The notes under the pieces: generated by a model
Database searches by the model: none
The model's input: only the letters and a program-made list of their open reading frames with translations
Told to the model about the DNA's origin: nothing
Part shown: positions 1-9,073 of the stretch, piece after piece
How the letters are laid out: the number at the start of each line of letters is the position of its first letter
Numbering within the stretch: the stretch's first letter is position 1
Assembly (NCBI RefSeq): GCF_900187605.1
Contig: NZ_FYEA01000008.1
Location: forward strand, 62,001-126,000
From: Pseudomonas sp. Irchel 3H7
GTDB taxonomy: Bacteria; Pseudomonadota; Gammaproteobacteria; Pseudomonadales; Pseudomonadaceae
Length of the DNA stretch: 64,000 bases
Reading direction: 5' to 3'
Made by a program: the position numbers and the translations under genes

Positions 1-437
1 ATGCGCGGAATGTTGAACGGGCAACCGGTGATGCAATAACCGCAACCGATGCAGTGATCCTGATCGAAATCGACGATGCCGTTAGCGTGTTTGATGATCG
101 CGCCGGGGCTCGGGCACGCCGCCAGGCAACCGGGCTCGGCGCAGTGCATGCAGCCATCCTTGCGGATCAGCCACTCGAGGTTGCCGGCGTCGGTTTCATG
201 CTCGGTGAAGCGCATCAACGTCCAGGTTTCGGCGCTCAGATCCTGCGGGTTGTCGTAGGTGCCGTGGTTGTGGCCGACCTCGTCGCGCAGCTCGTTCCAT
301 TCCGAGCAGGCGACCTGACAGGCCTTGCAGCCGATGCATTTGGTGGTGTCGATCAGCTTGGCCACCGCCTCCTGATTCCTCACCGATGGCGGCACCGTGG
401 TAGTGGCCGAGCGGGCAATGATGTCTTGGCTGGCCAT
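1..437 (-). CDS. fdxH: Formate dehydrogenase-N/O iron-sulfur (beta) subunit, 3' end beyond window
   Basis: This is the electron-transfer subunit that carries electrons from the catalytic alpha subunit to the membrane cytochrome b subunit. The visible N-terminal ~145 residues hold ferredoxin-type cysteine clusters: KCIGCKACQVAC near residue 35, CMHCAEPGCLAACP near residue 100 and CIGCGYCITGCPFN near residue 130. The ATG at 437 lies 14 bases after the fdnG stop and has a GGAG ribosome binding site overlapping that stop region, so the two genes are translated from one message. The gene runs off the left edge; a gamma subunit (fdnI-like) would be expected beyond it. The frame is clean in the visible part. 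Family assignment is firm; whether it is the N or O type cannot be told from this fragment. Confidence 0.93.
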   Translation of the reverse strand, partial: MASQDIIARSATTTVPPSVRNQEAVAKLIDTTKCIGCKACQVACSEWNELRDEVGHNHGTYDNPQDLSAETWTLMRFTEHETDAGNLEWLIRKDGCMHCAEPGCLAACPSPGAIIKHANGIVDFDQDHCIGCGYCITGCPFNIPR

Positions 438-451
438 TTAAAGATTCTCCA

Positions 452-3400
452 TTAGAGCTTCTCCACGTTGACCAGGAATGACTTGGATTCCGGGGTCTGT
501 GTGTTGCCATCGCCGAGGAACGGCACCAAGGTGTTGGTCAGATAACCGTGACGCGTCAAACCGGTGAACCCCCAGTGCAGCGGGATGCCGATCTGATGCA
601 CGACCTGGCCGTTGACCTGCAACGGCCGGATCCTTTTCGTCACCACCGCCACCGCTTCGATAAAGCCGCGCTTGCAACTGACGCGTACGCGATCACCGGC
701 AGCAATGCCCTTCTCTTTCGCCAGCACTTCGCCGATTTCGACGAACTGCTCCGGTTGAGCAATCGCGTTCAACTTGCAGTGCTTGCTCCAGAAGTGGAAA
801 TGCTCGGTCAACCGGTAACTGGTGCCGGCGTACGGGAAGTCCTTGGCCTCGCCGAGGGTTTCCCAGACCGAATCGAAGATCCGCGCCGCCGGGTTGCTGG
901 TGGCTTTCTTGTTTTGCGGGTGCAGCGGGTTGATGCCGATCGGCGTTTCGAACGGCTCGTAGTGCTCGGGGAATGGCCCCTCGTTCATCTTGTCGACGGC
1001 GAAGAATCGCGCGACGCCTTCGGGGTTCATGATGAACGGGTTCATCCCGGCTTCCGGTGGTACGTCGGCCTTATAGTCCGGCACGTCGGTGCCGCCCCAG
1101 GCTTTGCCGTTCCACCACACCAGGCGTTTTTTCGGGTCCCACGGTTTGCCGGCGACATCTGCCGAAGCGCGGTTATAGAGAATCCGCCGGTTGGCCGGCC
1201 AGGCCCATGCCCAGCCCAAATGCTGATGCATGCCGAACGGATCGGCGTTGTCGCGGCGGGCCATCTGGTTGCCGGCCTCGGTCCAGCTGCCGGCGAAGAT
1301 CCAGCAGCCAGACGCGGTGCTGCCGTCATCTTTGAGCAAGCCGAATCCGGCCAGTTGCGAGCCAGCCTTCACCGCAACGCCGGTGGCATCGGTGAAATCG
1401 GCGACAGCGCTGCCGTTGATTTCCTTGGCCAGCTCTTCCGGCGAAGGTTCGTCGGGGATCTTGTACGGCCACGTCAGTTTCAACAGCGGATCGGGGAATT
1501 TGCCGCCCTCGGCCTGATAACGCTTGCGCAGGCGCAGGAACAATTCGCTCATGATGCGGATGTCGGTCTGCGCCTCGCCCGGGCCATCGGCACCTTTCCA
1601 GTGCCATTGCAGCCAGCGACTGCTGTTGACCAGCGAGCCGTCCTCTTCGGCAAAACAAGTGGTCGGCAGGCGAATGACTTCGGTCTGGATCTCGGCGCTT
1701 TTCACGTCGTTGTAAGGCCCGACGTTGTGCCAGAACTCCGAAGTTTCGGTAGCCAGCGGGTCCATCACCACCAGCCATTTCAGCTTGGCCAGTGCGCCCA
1801 TCACGCGGTTCTTGTCCGGTAGTGCCGCGATCGGATTGAAGCCTTGGCAGAAGTAGCCGTTGACCTTGCCCTGGCTCATCAGGTCGAACATCTTCAGGAC
1901 GTCGTAGTTGGGGATGTCGAGTTTCGGCAAATGGTCGTAGCACCAATTGTTCTCGACGGTGGCGTTGGCGCCGTACCACGACTTCATCAGGCTGACGTGG
2001 AACTTGCTGTAGTTCTGCCAGTAGGAAAGCTGTCCGGGTCTAAGCGGAACCTGCGTGCGTTTGTGGATGAACTGGGCGTAATCCTGCTCCGTGTCGCTGC
2101 CCAGGGTCAGGTAGCCCGGCAGTGCGTTGGAGAGTAAGCCAAGGTCGGTCAGTCCCTGAATGTTCGAGTGGCCGCGCAAGGCATTGACGCCACCGCCTGG
2201 CATGCCGACGTTGCCCAACAGCAGTTGCACCATTGCCGCGCTGCGGATGATCTGCGCGCCGATCGAGTGCTGCGTCCAGCCGAGGGCGTAGAGAATCGTC
2301 ATGGTCTTGCCCGGGATCGAGCAGGTGGCGATCTCTTCCCAGATTTTCTGCATGGCGTCGACCGGCATGCCGCAGATCTGGCTGGCGAGGTCGATGTTGT
2401 AGCGGCTGTAATGCTGCTTCATCAATTGATAGACGCAACGCGGATCCTGCAGGGTCGGGTCGACTCTGACGAAACCGTCCTCGCCCAGTTCGTAACCCCA
2501 GCCAGACTTGTCGGTGTAGCTGCGCTTGGCGACGTCGTAACCGCTGAAGATGCCGTCTTCGAAGCCATAGCCTGCTTTGACGATGAACGACACGTCGGTG
2601 TAGTTGCGCACGTATTCGTGCTGAATCTTGTCCTCGGTCAGCAGGTAATTGATCAAACCGCCCATGAAGGCGATGTCGGTGCCAGTGCGGATCGGCGCGT
2701 AATAGTCGGCCACCGAAGCGGTCCGGGTAAAACGCGGATCAACCACGATCAGCCGCGCAGCGTTGTGCGCCTTGGCCTCGGTCACCCATTTGAAGCCGCA
2801 CGGATGCGCTTCTGCGGCGTTGCCACCCATCACCAGGATCAGATTCGCGTTGGCGATATCGGTCCAGGTATTGGTCATGGCACCACGGCCGTACGTCGGG
2901 GCAAGACTTGCCACCGTCGGGCCGTGTCAGACACGCGCCTGGTTATCGAACCCCAGCATGCCGAGACTGCGAATCACCTTCTGGGTGATGTAACCGGCTT
3001 CGTTGGACGCCGCCGACGCGGCGAGGAACCCGGTGCTCAGCCAGCGATTCACCGTTTGCCCGTTGGCATTTTTTTCGATGAAGTTGGCGTCGCGATCGGT
3101 CTTCATCAGGTCGGCGATGCGGTCGAGCGCTTCGTCCCAACTGATCCGCGTCCATTCACTGCTGCCCGGTTTGCGCGTTTGCGGGTAGAGCAAACGGCCG
3201 GGGCTGTGAATGAAGTCGAGCAGGCCTGCGCCTTTCGGGCAGAGGGTGCCGCGGTTGACCGGGTGGTCGGCGTCGCCCTCGATGTGAATGATGCTTTGCG
3301 CTACGTTCTTCGCGGTGTCGCCCTGGCTGTACATGATCAAACCGCAGCCGACCGAGCAATACGGGCAGGTGTTGCGGGTTTCATGGGTGTGGGCAAGCTT

Positions 3401-3517
3401 GAAGTGGCGCACCTGCTCGGCGAAGGCTGGCGTCGGGGCCATGCCCAACGCGCCCAGGCTCGAGCCTGCAAGGCCGATACCGGCGACCTTGAAGAACTGA
3501 CGACGGCTGAGATCCAT
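452..3517 (-). CDS. fdnG: Formate dehydrogenase alpha subunit, selenocysteine-containing (read through TGA at 2927-2929)
   Basis: This is the molybdopterin (bis-MGD) catalytic subunit that oxidises formate to CO2 on the periplasmic side. The ATG at 3517 follows an AGGAG site. Residues 1-35 form a Tat signal (SRRQFFK followed by a hydrophobic stretch ending in AFA). A [4Fe-4S] motif CPYCSVGCGL and a later CPKG follow. The frame is interrupted by one TGA at codon 197 in the context ARV-TGA-HGPTV, the position where E. coli FdnG has selenocysteine 196. Counting it as Sec gives 1021 residues, close to the ~1015 of the family. The remaining 820 residues align with the MGD-binding core and C-terminal domain. 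Naive gene calling would split it in two. The stop is 14 bases before fdxH. Expression requires selA, selB, selC and selD elsewhere in the genome. Confidence 0.95.
2885..2929 (-). promoter_or_regulatory. Selenocysteine codon and bacterial SECIS hairpin
   Basis: The TGA at 2927-2929 is followed directly, inside the coding sequence, by a hairpin. In message sense the stem GGCA/UGCC (around 2901-2913) closes the loop AGUCU, with an unpaired GU at its apex as in the E. coli fdnG and fdhF elements. Such a structure recruits SelB-GTP-Sec-tRNA. The sequence is visible; the function is inferred from the family. Confidence 0.85.
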
Positions 3518-3680
3518 CGTGCACTCCTGATCAGGTGGAACCCGGTACTGCTGCCGGGTTTTATCTGGACAATCACGGTTGCGGCAAACGTCTGCCGACC
3601 TTTTCACTGTAGACAATGACCACACGATCTGTGTGAAAACCGACCGTCGGCCGTTTGTCGGCACTCCTGCTAACAACCGC

Positions 3681-3783
3681 AAACCCTGTGGGAGCTGGCT
3701 TGCCAGCGATGACGTCGGCTCCTCCAACAATGATGGTGACTGACCCACCGCTATCGCTGGCAAGCCAGCTCCCACAGGGTTTG
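3681..3783. repeat. REPIN-like inverted repeat, family A
   Basis: Two ~30-base arms in inverted orientation (3681-3710 and 3753-3783) share the core GTGGGAGCTGGCTTGCCAGC and flank a unique ~43-base spacer. The same core recurs at 5017-5113 and, in a diverged form, at 16049-16130. It lies between the fdnG start and the divergent patB-like gene. It is typical of non-autonomous RAYT-mobilised repeats in the P. fluorescens group; no RAYT gene is in the window. Confidence 0.9.
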
Positions 3784-3851
3784 AGTGTGTTTCCAAAGGG
3801 ACATGGGTTTATCATGCCCGCAGGACCAATCCCGCCTTCACGAGACCGCGC

Positions 3852-5006
3852 ATGACTTTCGATTTTGATCAGGTATTCGACCGCCACAACACCGGCAGCA
3901 CCAAGTGGAGCCGCTATTCGGCCGATGTGTTGCCGATGTGGGTCGCTGATATGGATTTCGCCGCGCCACCGGTGGTGATCGAGGCATTGCAGCAACGTTT
4001 GCTGCATCCGCTGGTGGGTTACAGCGTGGCGCAGGACAACTTGCGTGAAGCCATCGTCGCCGACCTCTGGGCAAAGTTCGCCTGGAAGGTCAAACCGCAA
4101 GAGCTGATCTTCCTGCCGGGAGTCGAGTCGGGCTTCAACATGGCTTTGAAGGCGCTGGTGCAGCCGCAGCAGAACGTTGTGGTGCAAGTGCCAAACTACC
4201 CGCCGCTGCGCCACGCGCCGGGGCATTGGAGGTTGAACAAGGTCGAGCTGGAATTCGTCGCGCAGGCTGACGGCACTTACCTGACGCCGCTGGACGTGTT
4301 GCGTGAATCGCTGAACGGTGGCGGCGCGCTGCTGCTGAGCAACCCGCACAACCCGATCGGCAAGGTGTTTGGCCGTGAGGAACTGCAAGCGGTGGCGGAT
4401 ATCTGCGCGGCGCAGGACGCCTGGATCATCTCCGACGAAATCCACGCCGAACTGTGCTTCGACGGTCGCGTGCACATTCCGACCGCGTCGCTGAGCACGG
4501 AGATCGCCGAGCGCACCATCACCCTGATGTCGGCGAGCAAGGCGTACAACATTGCCGGCCTGAAGACCTCGTTCATGATCATCCAGAACACCGCCCTGCG
4601 CGAACGCGTCAACCACGCCCGTTGCGGCATGGTCGACAGCGTCAATCCGCTGGGCATGGAAGCCACGCGCGTGGCTTACAGCGAAGGTGGACCGTGGCTG
4701 GCCGAGCTGAAAACCTACCTGCAAGCCAATCGCGACTGGCTGGTTGAAGCGGTGCGCAGCCGCTTGCCTGGCGTGACCATCAACGTGCCGCAGGGCACCT
4801 ATCTGGCCTGGCTGGATTGCTCGGCGCTGGACCTGGACAACCCGCAGCAGTTCTTCCTCGAGCAGGGCAAAGTCGGGCTGAGCCCGGGTCTGGACTTCGG
4901 CGATCAACACCAGCAGTTCGTACGCCTGAACTTTGGCTGCCCGCGCTCGTTGCTTGAAAAAGGCATCGCCCGCATGGAGCGTGCCCTGACTCAGCGCAAC
5001 ACCTGA
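3852..5006 (+). CDS. PatB/MalY-type PLP-dependent C-S lyase (cystathionine beta-lyase family)
   Basis: This 384-residue fold-type I PLP enzyme probably cleaves C-S bonds of cystathionine or cysteine conjugates to give a thiol, pyruvate and ammonia. Seen in the protein: MWVADMDF near residue 29, a hallmark of the MalY/PatB branch; NPHNPIG at 164-170; SDEIHAEL with the PLP-nitrogen aspartate D195 and H198; and SASK with the Schiff-base lysine K230. The length matches the family (~385). The start is the ATG at 3852, just after a repeat element. It is flanked by REPIN-like elements on both sides and is probably monocistronic. The exact substrate (cystathionine, or volatile sulfur precursors as for PatB) cannot be read from the sequence. 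Confidence 0.9.
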   Translation: MTFDFDQVFDRHNTGSTKWSRYSADVLPMWVADMDFAAPPVVIEALQQRLLHPLVGYSVAQDNLREAIVADLWAKFAWKVKPQELIFLPGVESGFNMALKALVQPQQNVVVQVPNYPPLRHAPGHWRLNKVELEFVAQADGTYLTPLDVLRESLNGGGALLLSNPHNPIGKVFGREELQAVADICAAQDAWIISDEIHAELCFDGRVHIPTASLSTEIAERTITLMSASKAYNIAGLKTSFMIIQNTALRERVNHARCGMVDSVNPLGMEATRVAYSEGGPWLAELKTYLQANRDWLVEAVRSRLPGVTINVPQGTYLAWLDCSALDLDNPQQFFLEQGKVGLSPGLDFGDQHQQFVRLNFGCPRSLLEKGIARMERALTQRNT

Positions 5007-5016
5007 AAACACCACT

Positions 5017-5113
5017 AAACCCTGTGGGAGCTGGCTTGCCAGCGATAGCGGTCTGACATTCAACATTAATGTCGACTGATACATTGCTATCGCTGGCAAG
5101 CCAGCTCCCCAGG
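5017..5113. repeat. REPIN-like inverted repeat, family A
   Basis: The arms at 5017-5048 and 5086-5113 match those of the element at 3681-3783, with a different spacer. It starts about ten bases after the patB-like stop codon, so its hairpin may also shape the 3' end of that message. Confidence 0.9.
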
Positions 5114-5213
5114 TTCTTTATTCAGTCTGAAGACCTGCGTAAATCCGATCGAACTCACGGCAAACACACCGGGTCAACCGCCCATACCTGCCCTGAGACC
5201 TCGGAGACCCGCG

Positions 5214-6071
5214 ATGACCGACTATCCAAAACCACCCTTCCCCGCACAAGCCCAAGCCGTGCCCGGCGCGCAAGGCAAAATGCAGCCCTACCCCGACTGC
5301 GGCGAGCAAAGCTACGTCGGCTCCGGGCGGCTGGCCGGCAAGATCGCCCTGATCACCGGCGCCGACAGCGGCATCGGCCGCGCCGTGGCAATTGCCTTCG
5401 CCCGTGAAGGCGCCGATGTTGCCGTCGCCTACTTGAATGAACATGAAGACGCCAAAGAAACCGCGCGCTGGGTCGAACAAGCCGGGCGCCAATGCCTGCT
5501 GTTGCCGGGCGACATCGCGCAAAAAGCCCATTGCCAGGCCTTGGTCGAAAAGACCGTTGAACGCTTCGGCCGCATCGATGTGCTGGTCAACAACGCCGCG
5601 TTCCAGATGACCCACGAAACCTTCGAAGAAATCCCCGACGAGGAATGGGTGATGACCTTCGACGTCAACATCACCGCAATCTTCCGCTTGTGTCAGGCCG
5701 CGATCAAACATATGCGTGCCGGCGCGTCGATCATCAACACCAGTTCGATCAACTCGGACATGCCCAAACCCACCCTGCTCGCCTACGCCACCACCAAAGG
5801 CGCGATTGCCAACTTCACCGGCGGTCTGGCGCAGATGCTCGGGCCGAAAGAGATTCGCGTGAACTGCGTGGCACCGGGGCCGATCTGGACGCCGTTGATT
5901 GTCTCGACCATGCCCGATGAAGAAGTGCAGAACTTCGGCGGCAACACCCCGCTCGGCCGCCCCGGGCAACCGGTTGAAGTGGCGCCGATCTACGTGCTGC
6001 TGGCCTCGGACGAAGCCAGTTACATCACCGGCCAGCGCTATGGCGTGACCGGTGGTAAACCGATGCTGTGA
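5214..6071 (+). CDS. SDR-family NAD(P)-dependent oxidoreductase (YghA/YhdF-like)
   Basis: This 285-residue classical short-chain dehydrogenase with an N-terminal extension of ~40 residues belongs to the glucose-dehydrogenase-like general-stress group (YghA, YhdF, YdaD). Motifs: the nucleotide-binding TGADSGIG at 48-55, NNAA at 126-129, the catalytic serine S178 in NTSSIN, and the catalytic pair Y191 and K195 in YATTK. The proline-rich N-terminus (DYPKPPFP) is characteristic of this subgroup. The start is the ATG at 5214. There is no obvious partner; repeats lie on both sides, so it is probably a single-gene unit. The substrate is unknown: members reduce aldehydes or oxidise sugar alcohols, and several are RpoS- or SigB-dependent stress genes. 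Confidence 0.9.
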   Translation: MTDYPKPPFPAQAQAVPGAQGKMQPYPDCGEQSYVGSGRLAGKIALITGADSGIGRAVAIAFAREGADVAVAYLNEHEDAKETARWVEQAGRQCLLLPGDIAQKAHCQALVEKTVERFGRIDVLVNNAAFQMTHETFEEIPDEEWVMTFDVNITAIFRLCQAAIKHMRAGASIINTSSINSDMPKPTLLAYATTKGAIANFTGGLAQMLGPKEIRVNCVAPGPIWTPLIVSTMPDEEVQNFGGNTPLGRPGQPVEVAPIYVLLASDEASYITGQRYGVTGGKPML

Positions 6072-6080
6072 GTAAACGCA

Positions 6081-6166
6081 CTGTAGGAGCTGCCGAAGGC
6101 TGCGATCTTTTGATTAGGATGTTAAAAACAAGGTCAAAGGATCGCAGCCTGCGGCAGCTCCTACAG
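6081..6166. repeat. REPIN-like inverted repeat, family B
   Basis: The arms CTGTAGGAGCTGCCGAAGGC and its partner GCGGCAGCTCCTACAG bracket AT-richer inner sequence (GCGATCTTTTGA). Related copies occur at 18116-18209, 33423-33520 and 59160-59246. It starts 10 bases after the SDR stop codon. Confidence 0.9.
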
Positions 6167-6231
6167 GGGCGGCGTCAGAAGCTAAAGGGTCTCTGCGGGC
6201 GGCCGTCATTAATCACTGAGGGCGGCAGATC

Positions 6232-7575
6232 ATGAGTTTTATCGTGTGGGTGGCGGTGCTTGGCGCCGTGCTGTTGACCCTGGCACTGACGTCGTCGTAC
6301 CTGCGCTGGATGCCGGTCACCACCTCGGCGGTTTGTCTGCTGCTGGGGATCGGCATCGGCCCCAGTGGCCTCGATCTGTTGAAACTGTCCTTGGAAAATG
6401 CCTCGCTGTGGATGGAACACCTGACGGAAGTCGCGGTGCTCTTCTCCCTGTTCGTCTGCGGCCTGAAGCTGCGCCTGCCGCTGCGTGACAAACGTTGGCG
6501 AATCGCCTTTGGCCTCGCCGGGCCAGTGATGGTGCTGACCATCGCCGGAGTTTGTCTGCTGCTGCATTTTGCATTGCGTTTGCCGTGGGGGCCGTCGCTG
6601 TTGATCGGCGCGATTCTGGCGCCGACCGATCCGGTGCTGGCGGCGCTGGTGCAGGTCAACGATGCGCGGGATGTCGACAGCGTGCGTTTCGGCCTGTCGG
6701 GTGAGGCCGGGCTCAATGACGGTGTGGCCTTTCCGTTTGTGATTCTCGGCTTGTTGTTGATCCACGGCGATGGCTCTGCCGCCGAGTGGCAGGGTTGGGT
6801 CTTGCGCAGCTTGTTGTGGGCGGTGCCCGCAGGATTGCTCACCGGTTACTGGATGGGGCGCGGTATCGGTCGGGTGACGCTTTCGCTACGTATCCGCAAT
6901 GACGACAGCACGCTCAGTCCGAATGACTATCTGGCGTTGTCACTGATCGCCTTGGCCTATGTCGTCGCCGAGGCGATTGGCGGCTATGGCTTTCTGTCGG
7001 TGTTTGCTGCCGGGCTGGGCCTGCGTCAGGTCGAAGTGAAATCCACCGGCGCAGGGCAGCCACCCGCCGAGCATCTGGTGCAACCAGTGGTCGGCCACCA
7101 GAACGTCGAGCCGCAGCACGCGGTGCACGGCGACACTGAACGGCTGGAGAGTGACCAGGTCGCCGCCGGCATCATGATGGGCGACATGCTGTCATTCGGC
7201 GGTCTGGTCGAGCGCGCCATGGAAGTGTTTCTGGTAACCCTGCTCGGCGTGGTGCTAGTGGCGCATTGGGATTGGCGGGCGTTACTGGTGGGCGGCGTGC
7301 TGTTCTGCCTGATCCGCCCGGCCTGCGTTGCGTTGATGCCTTGGGGCGCATTGCTGGAGGGACGCCAACGGCTGTTGATTGGTTGGTTCGGCATTCGCGG
7401 GATCGGTAGCCTGTTCTATCTGTTTTACGGCTTGAATCACGGGCTGACCGATAGCGTCGCCACCTTGTGTACCGACCTGACCTTGTCGGTGGTGGCGCTG
7501 AGCATTTTGTTGCATGGCATCAGCACACAACCGATCCTCGCTCGCTATGAGCAGCACAAGAAACAAAAATCCTGA
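6232..7575 (+). CDS. CPA1-type cation:proton antiporter (NhaP-like)
   Basis: This 447-residue inner-membrane protein has about 12 hydrophobic segments of the Na+/H+ exchanger family, exchanging Na+ or K+ for protons. Features: GIGIGPSG near residue 40, the LAPTDPVLAALV motif near 125 (the TDP/NDG ion-binding region of CPA1 proteins), GEAGLNDGVAFP near 160, and GWFGIRGIGSLFYL near 385. A hydrophilic His/Gln-rich loop lies at about 265-305, between membrane segments, and is longer than usual. The start ATG at 6232 is preceded by GAGGGCGG. The ion specificity cannot be told. It is probably transcribed alone; the next gene is 180 bases on. Confidence 0.9.
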   Translation: MSFIVWVAVLGAVLLTLALTSSYLRWMPVTTSAVCLLLGIGIGPSGLDLLKLSLENASLWMEHLTEVAVLFSLFVCGLKLRLPLRDKRWRIAFGLAGPVMVLTIAGVCLLLHFALRLPWGPSLLIGAILAPTDPVLAALVQVNDARDVDSVRFGLSGEAGLNDGVAFPFVILGLLLIHGDGSAAEWQGWVLRSLLWAVPAGLLTGYWMGRGIGRVTLSLRIRNDDSTLSPNDYLALSLIALAYVVAEAIGGYGFLSVFAAGLGLRQVEVKSTGAGQPPAEHLVQPVVGHQNVEPQHAVHGDTERLESDQVAAGIMMGDMLSFGGLVERAMEVFLVTLLGVVLVAHWDWRALLVGGVLFCLIRPACVALMPWGALLEGRQRLLIGWFGIRGIGSLFYLFYGLNHGLTDSVATLCTDLTLSVVALSILLHGISTQPILARYEQHKKQKS

Positions 7576-7668
7576 TTTTTAATCCCGAGTTTTATCGACT
7601 AATTGATCGAACATTTTTCTGTAAAAAAATGGATCCCTGCTTAATCACCGGCAGTCACAAGCATAACC

Positions 7669-7692
7669 CCTCGCCGGATACGTCCGGCGAGG
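7669..7692. other. Perfect 10-bp hairpin with TACG loop
   Basis: CCTCGCCGGA and TCCGGCGAGG pair perfectly around the tetraloop TACG, between the antiporter and the small downstream gene. There is no T-run after it, so it is not a standard intrinsic terminator. It could be a 3' mRNA stabiliser, part of a small RNA, or the leader structure of the next gene. Confidence 0.6.
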
Positions 7693-7762
7693 CCCGGCAG
7701 GTTCGGTTCCCCTGCGGCGCTACGCCTATGAAACGGAATCCTTGAAGAAAAAGGTCACGGTC

Positions 7763-8059
7763 ATGAAAGAATGCTCGACTCCTGCGCAAATCAAGGCTTG
7801 CAGAGCACTGGCTCTGGAACGTAATCGTCAATTGTTCGATAACGCCCACACCCTCAATCGAGCGGCCAATGCGCTGCTTGAGGTTGAACATCTGGACATC
7901 GAACAATTCGAGCACTACCGAGCGCTGCGCAAGAAAGCCGATTTGATGTTTGAAGATGCCATCGACCATTTGTGTGTCTTGAACGAGGACTTCCCGCCGA
8001 TTCCGATGTCTTCGCAAAACTCGATGGCGCTGCGTCGAGAGCTTGAAACTGTGGAGTGA
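7763..8059 (+). CDS. Conserved-looking small hypothetical protein
   Basis: A 98-residue soluble, mostly helical protein beginning MKECSTPAQIKACRA, with charged heptad-like stretches (LALERNRQLFDNAH, EHYRALRKKADLMFEDAI). No signal peptide or membrane segment. I do not recognise the family. The ATG at 7763 is favoured, with AAGG upstream; a TTG at 7742 with GGAA upstream would add seven lysine-rich residues (MKKKVTV). Codon usage is normal for the genome and the frame is intact, which supports a real gene. It is followed at once by a family C repeat array. Confidence 0.65.
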   Translation: MKECSTPAQIKACRALALERNRQLFDNAHTLNRAANALLEVEHLDIEQFEHYRALRKKADLMFEDAIDHLCVLNEDFPPIPMSSQNSMALRRELETVE

Positions 8060-8069
8060 GGCAGAAAAG

Positions 8070-8402
8070 CCCCTCACCCTAGCCCTCTCCCAGAGGGAGA
8101 GGGAACTGACCGAGGTGAATGGTCGGGAAACGCCGACTTGAAGTACCGAGTCGAACGCGGATTATTGAATACGACGAGGACCGGCTCACTACGGTGCAAA
8201 CCTTGACATCCCCTCACCCTAGCCCTCTCCCAGAGGGAGAGGGAACTGACCGAGGTGGATGGTTGAGGTACGCCGACCTGAGATTCCGAGTTGAACGCGG
8301 ACTTTGGCCTGAGGTACCGAGCCGAACGCAGATTTTGAACAGCACAAAAATCTGCTCCCTTCCCCCTCGCCCCCTTGGGGGAGAGGGCTGGGGTGAGGGG
8401 GA
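8070..8402. repeat. Family C repeat array: two direct copies plus one inverted copy
   Basis: Two ~91-base direct copies (8070-8160 and 8210-8300) start with CCCCTCACCCTAGCCCTCTC, contain the GGGAGAGGG hairpin, and share the tail ACTGACCGAGGTG through CGAACGCGG. An inverted partial copy (8355-8402, ending GGGGTGAGGGG) closes the array. The same architecture, two direct plus one inverted, recurs at 26136-26420. No coding capacity. Confidence 0.85.
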
Positions 8403-8441
8403 TCGATCTGAATGGCAACACAAAATCCAAGCGAATGAAAA

Positions 8442-8464
8442 AGCCCGGCCACATAGGCCGGGCT
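8442..8464 (-). terminator. Intrinsic terminator for the membrane-protein gene
   Basis: In minus-strand sense AGCCCGGCCT and its complement form a GC-rich stem followed by TTTTTC. It sits just downstream of the stop at 8481, and is suitably placed to end the minus-strand transcription unit from the kinase genes. Confidence 0.8.
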
Positions 8465-8480
8465 CTTCTAGAGCTGCCCA

Positions 8481-9026
8481 TCACCCCCCAGGATTGGTCA
8501 CCTGAATAAACACCGCATAACTCCCCAGCAACACCCAAAACGTCGCAAAAATCCACGGCGTGCGTACCGAAAACAGCAGCGACTTGCGATAACCCTTGTG
8601 GCTCGACTCCATCTCGCTGAACAGCGGCGACTCGTCATACGCCAGGCCCATCAGCGGTTCGCTGTGGAGCAAGTGGCTCTGCTTGAAATGCCAGTGATCG
8701 ATGATGTCGTACGCCGCGCGAATCCCCGGCCAGGCGTTCAGCGAGCTAAGCAACCCGAGGAGTGCCAGAAACGGTGGCACCACCAGCGTGAACAACTTGC
8801 CCCACTCCGGGTTGAGGTTGGCCATGCAGGACGCAAAGGCGATCACCAGAAACGATTGCGCCGCCAGATAGGCGTCGGTGCGGTTGGCGAGGATGCTGGT
8901 TTCGTACTGGATCTCCCGCCGATAGAAATCCAGCCGTTCCTTGGGTGAGCCGAACATTTTGGCGTTATGTTCGGTCAGAGTTTCTTCAGCAGTGGGCTCG
9001 GTCAGTATGCGAGACAAAAAGTGCAT
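8481..9026 (-). CDS. Hypothetical inner-membrane protein, three predicted membrane segments
   Basis: A 181-residue protein with a charged N-terminal helix region (residues 1-50, including PKERLDFYRREIQYETSILANRTDAYL), two closely spaced hydrophobic segments at about 55-70 and 80-95, a soluble loop with HWHFKQSHLLHSEPLMG, and a last membrane segment at about 157-175. The layout resembles small SLATT/RipA-like membrane proteins, but I cannot assign it. The start is the ATG at 9026. It lies 47 bases downstream of the histidine kinase stop on the same strand and has its own terminator, so cotranscription with the kinase is possible. Confidence 0.75.
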   Translation of the reverse strand: MHFLSRILTEPTAEETLTEHNAKMFGSPKERLDFYRREIQYETSILANRTDAYLAAQSFLVIAFASCMANLNPEWGKLFTLVVPPFLALLGLLSSLNAWPGIRAAYDIIDHWHFKQSHLLHSEPLMGLAYDESPLFSEMESSHKGYRKSLLFSVRTPWIFATFWVLLGSYAVFIQVTNPGG

Positions 9027-9073
9027 GCTCCGGGGTGGGGAAAACCTTTAGAAGTCCCCGTTGGCGCGCAAGT

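Noticed and set aside
2927..2929. fdnG read as a frameshifted or nonsense pseudogene
   Set aside because: The TGA is in frame, at the known Sec position, with a SECIS hairpin; both flanking parts are intact.
2168..3619. A long plus-strand frame antisense to fdnG
   Set aside because: No recognisable protein; it crosses the selenocysteine site and the Tat signal of a clear gene.
8070..8402. Possible CRISPR array
   Set aside because: The repeats are few, palindromic and partly inverted, and spacers are not of uniform length; they also occur elsewhere in the window. They are REP-type elements.
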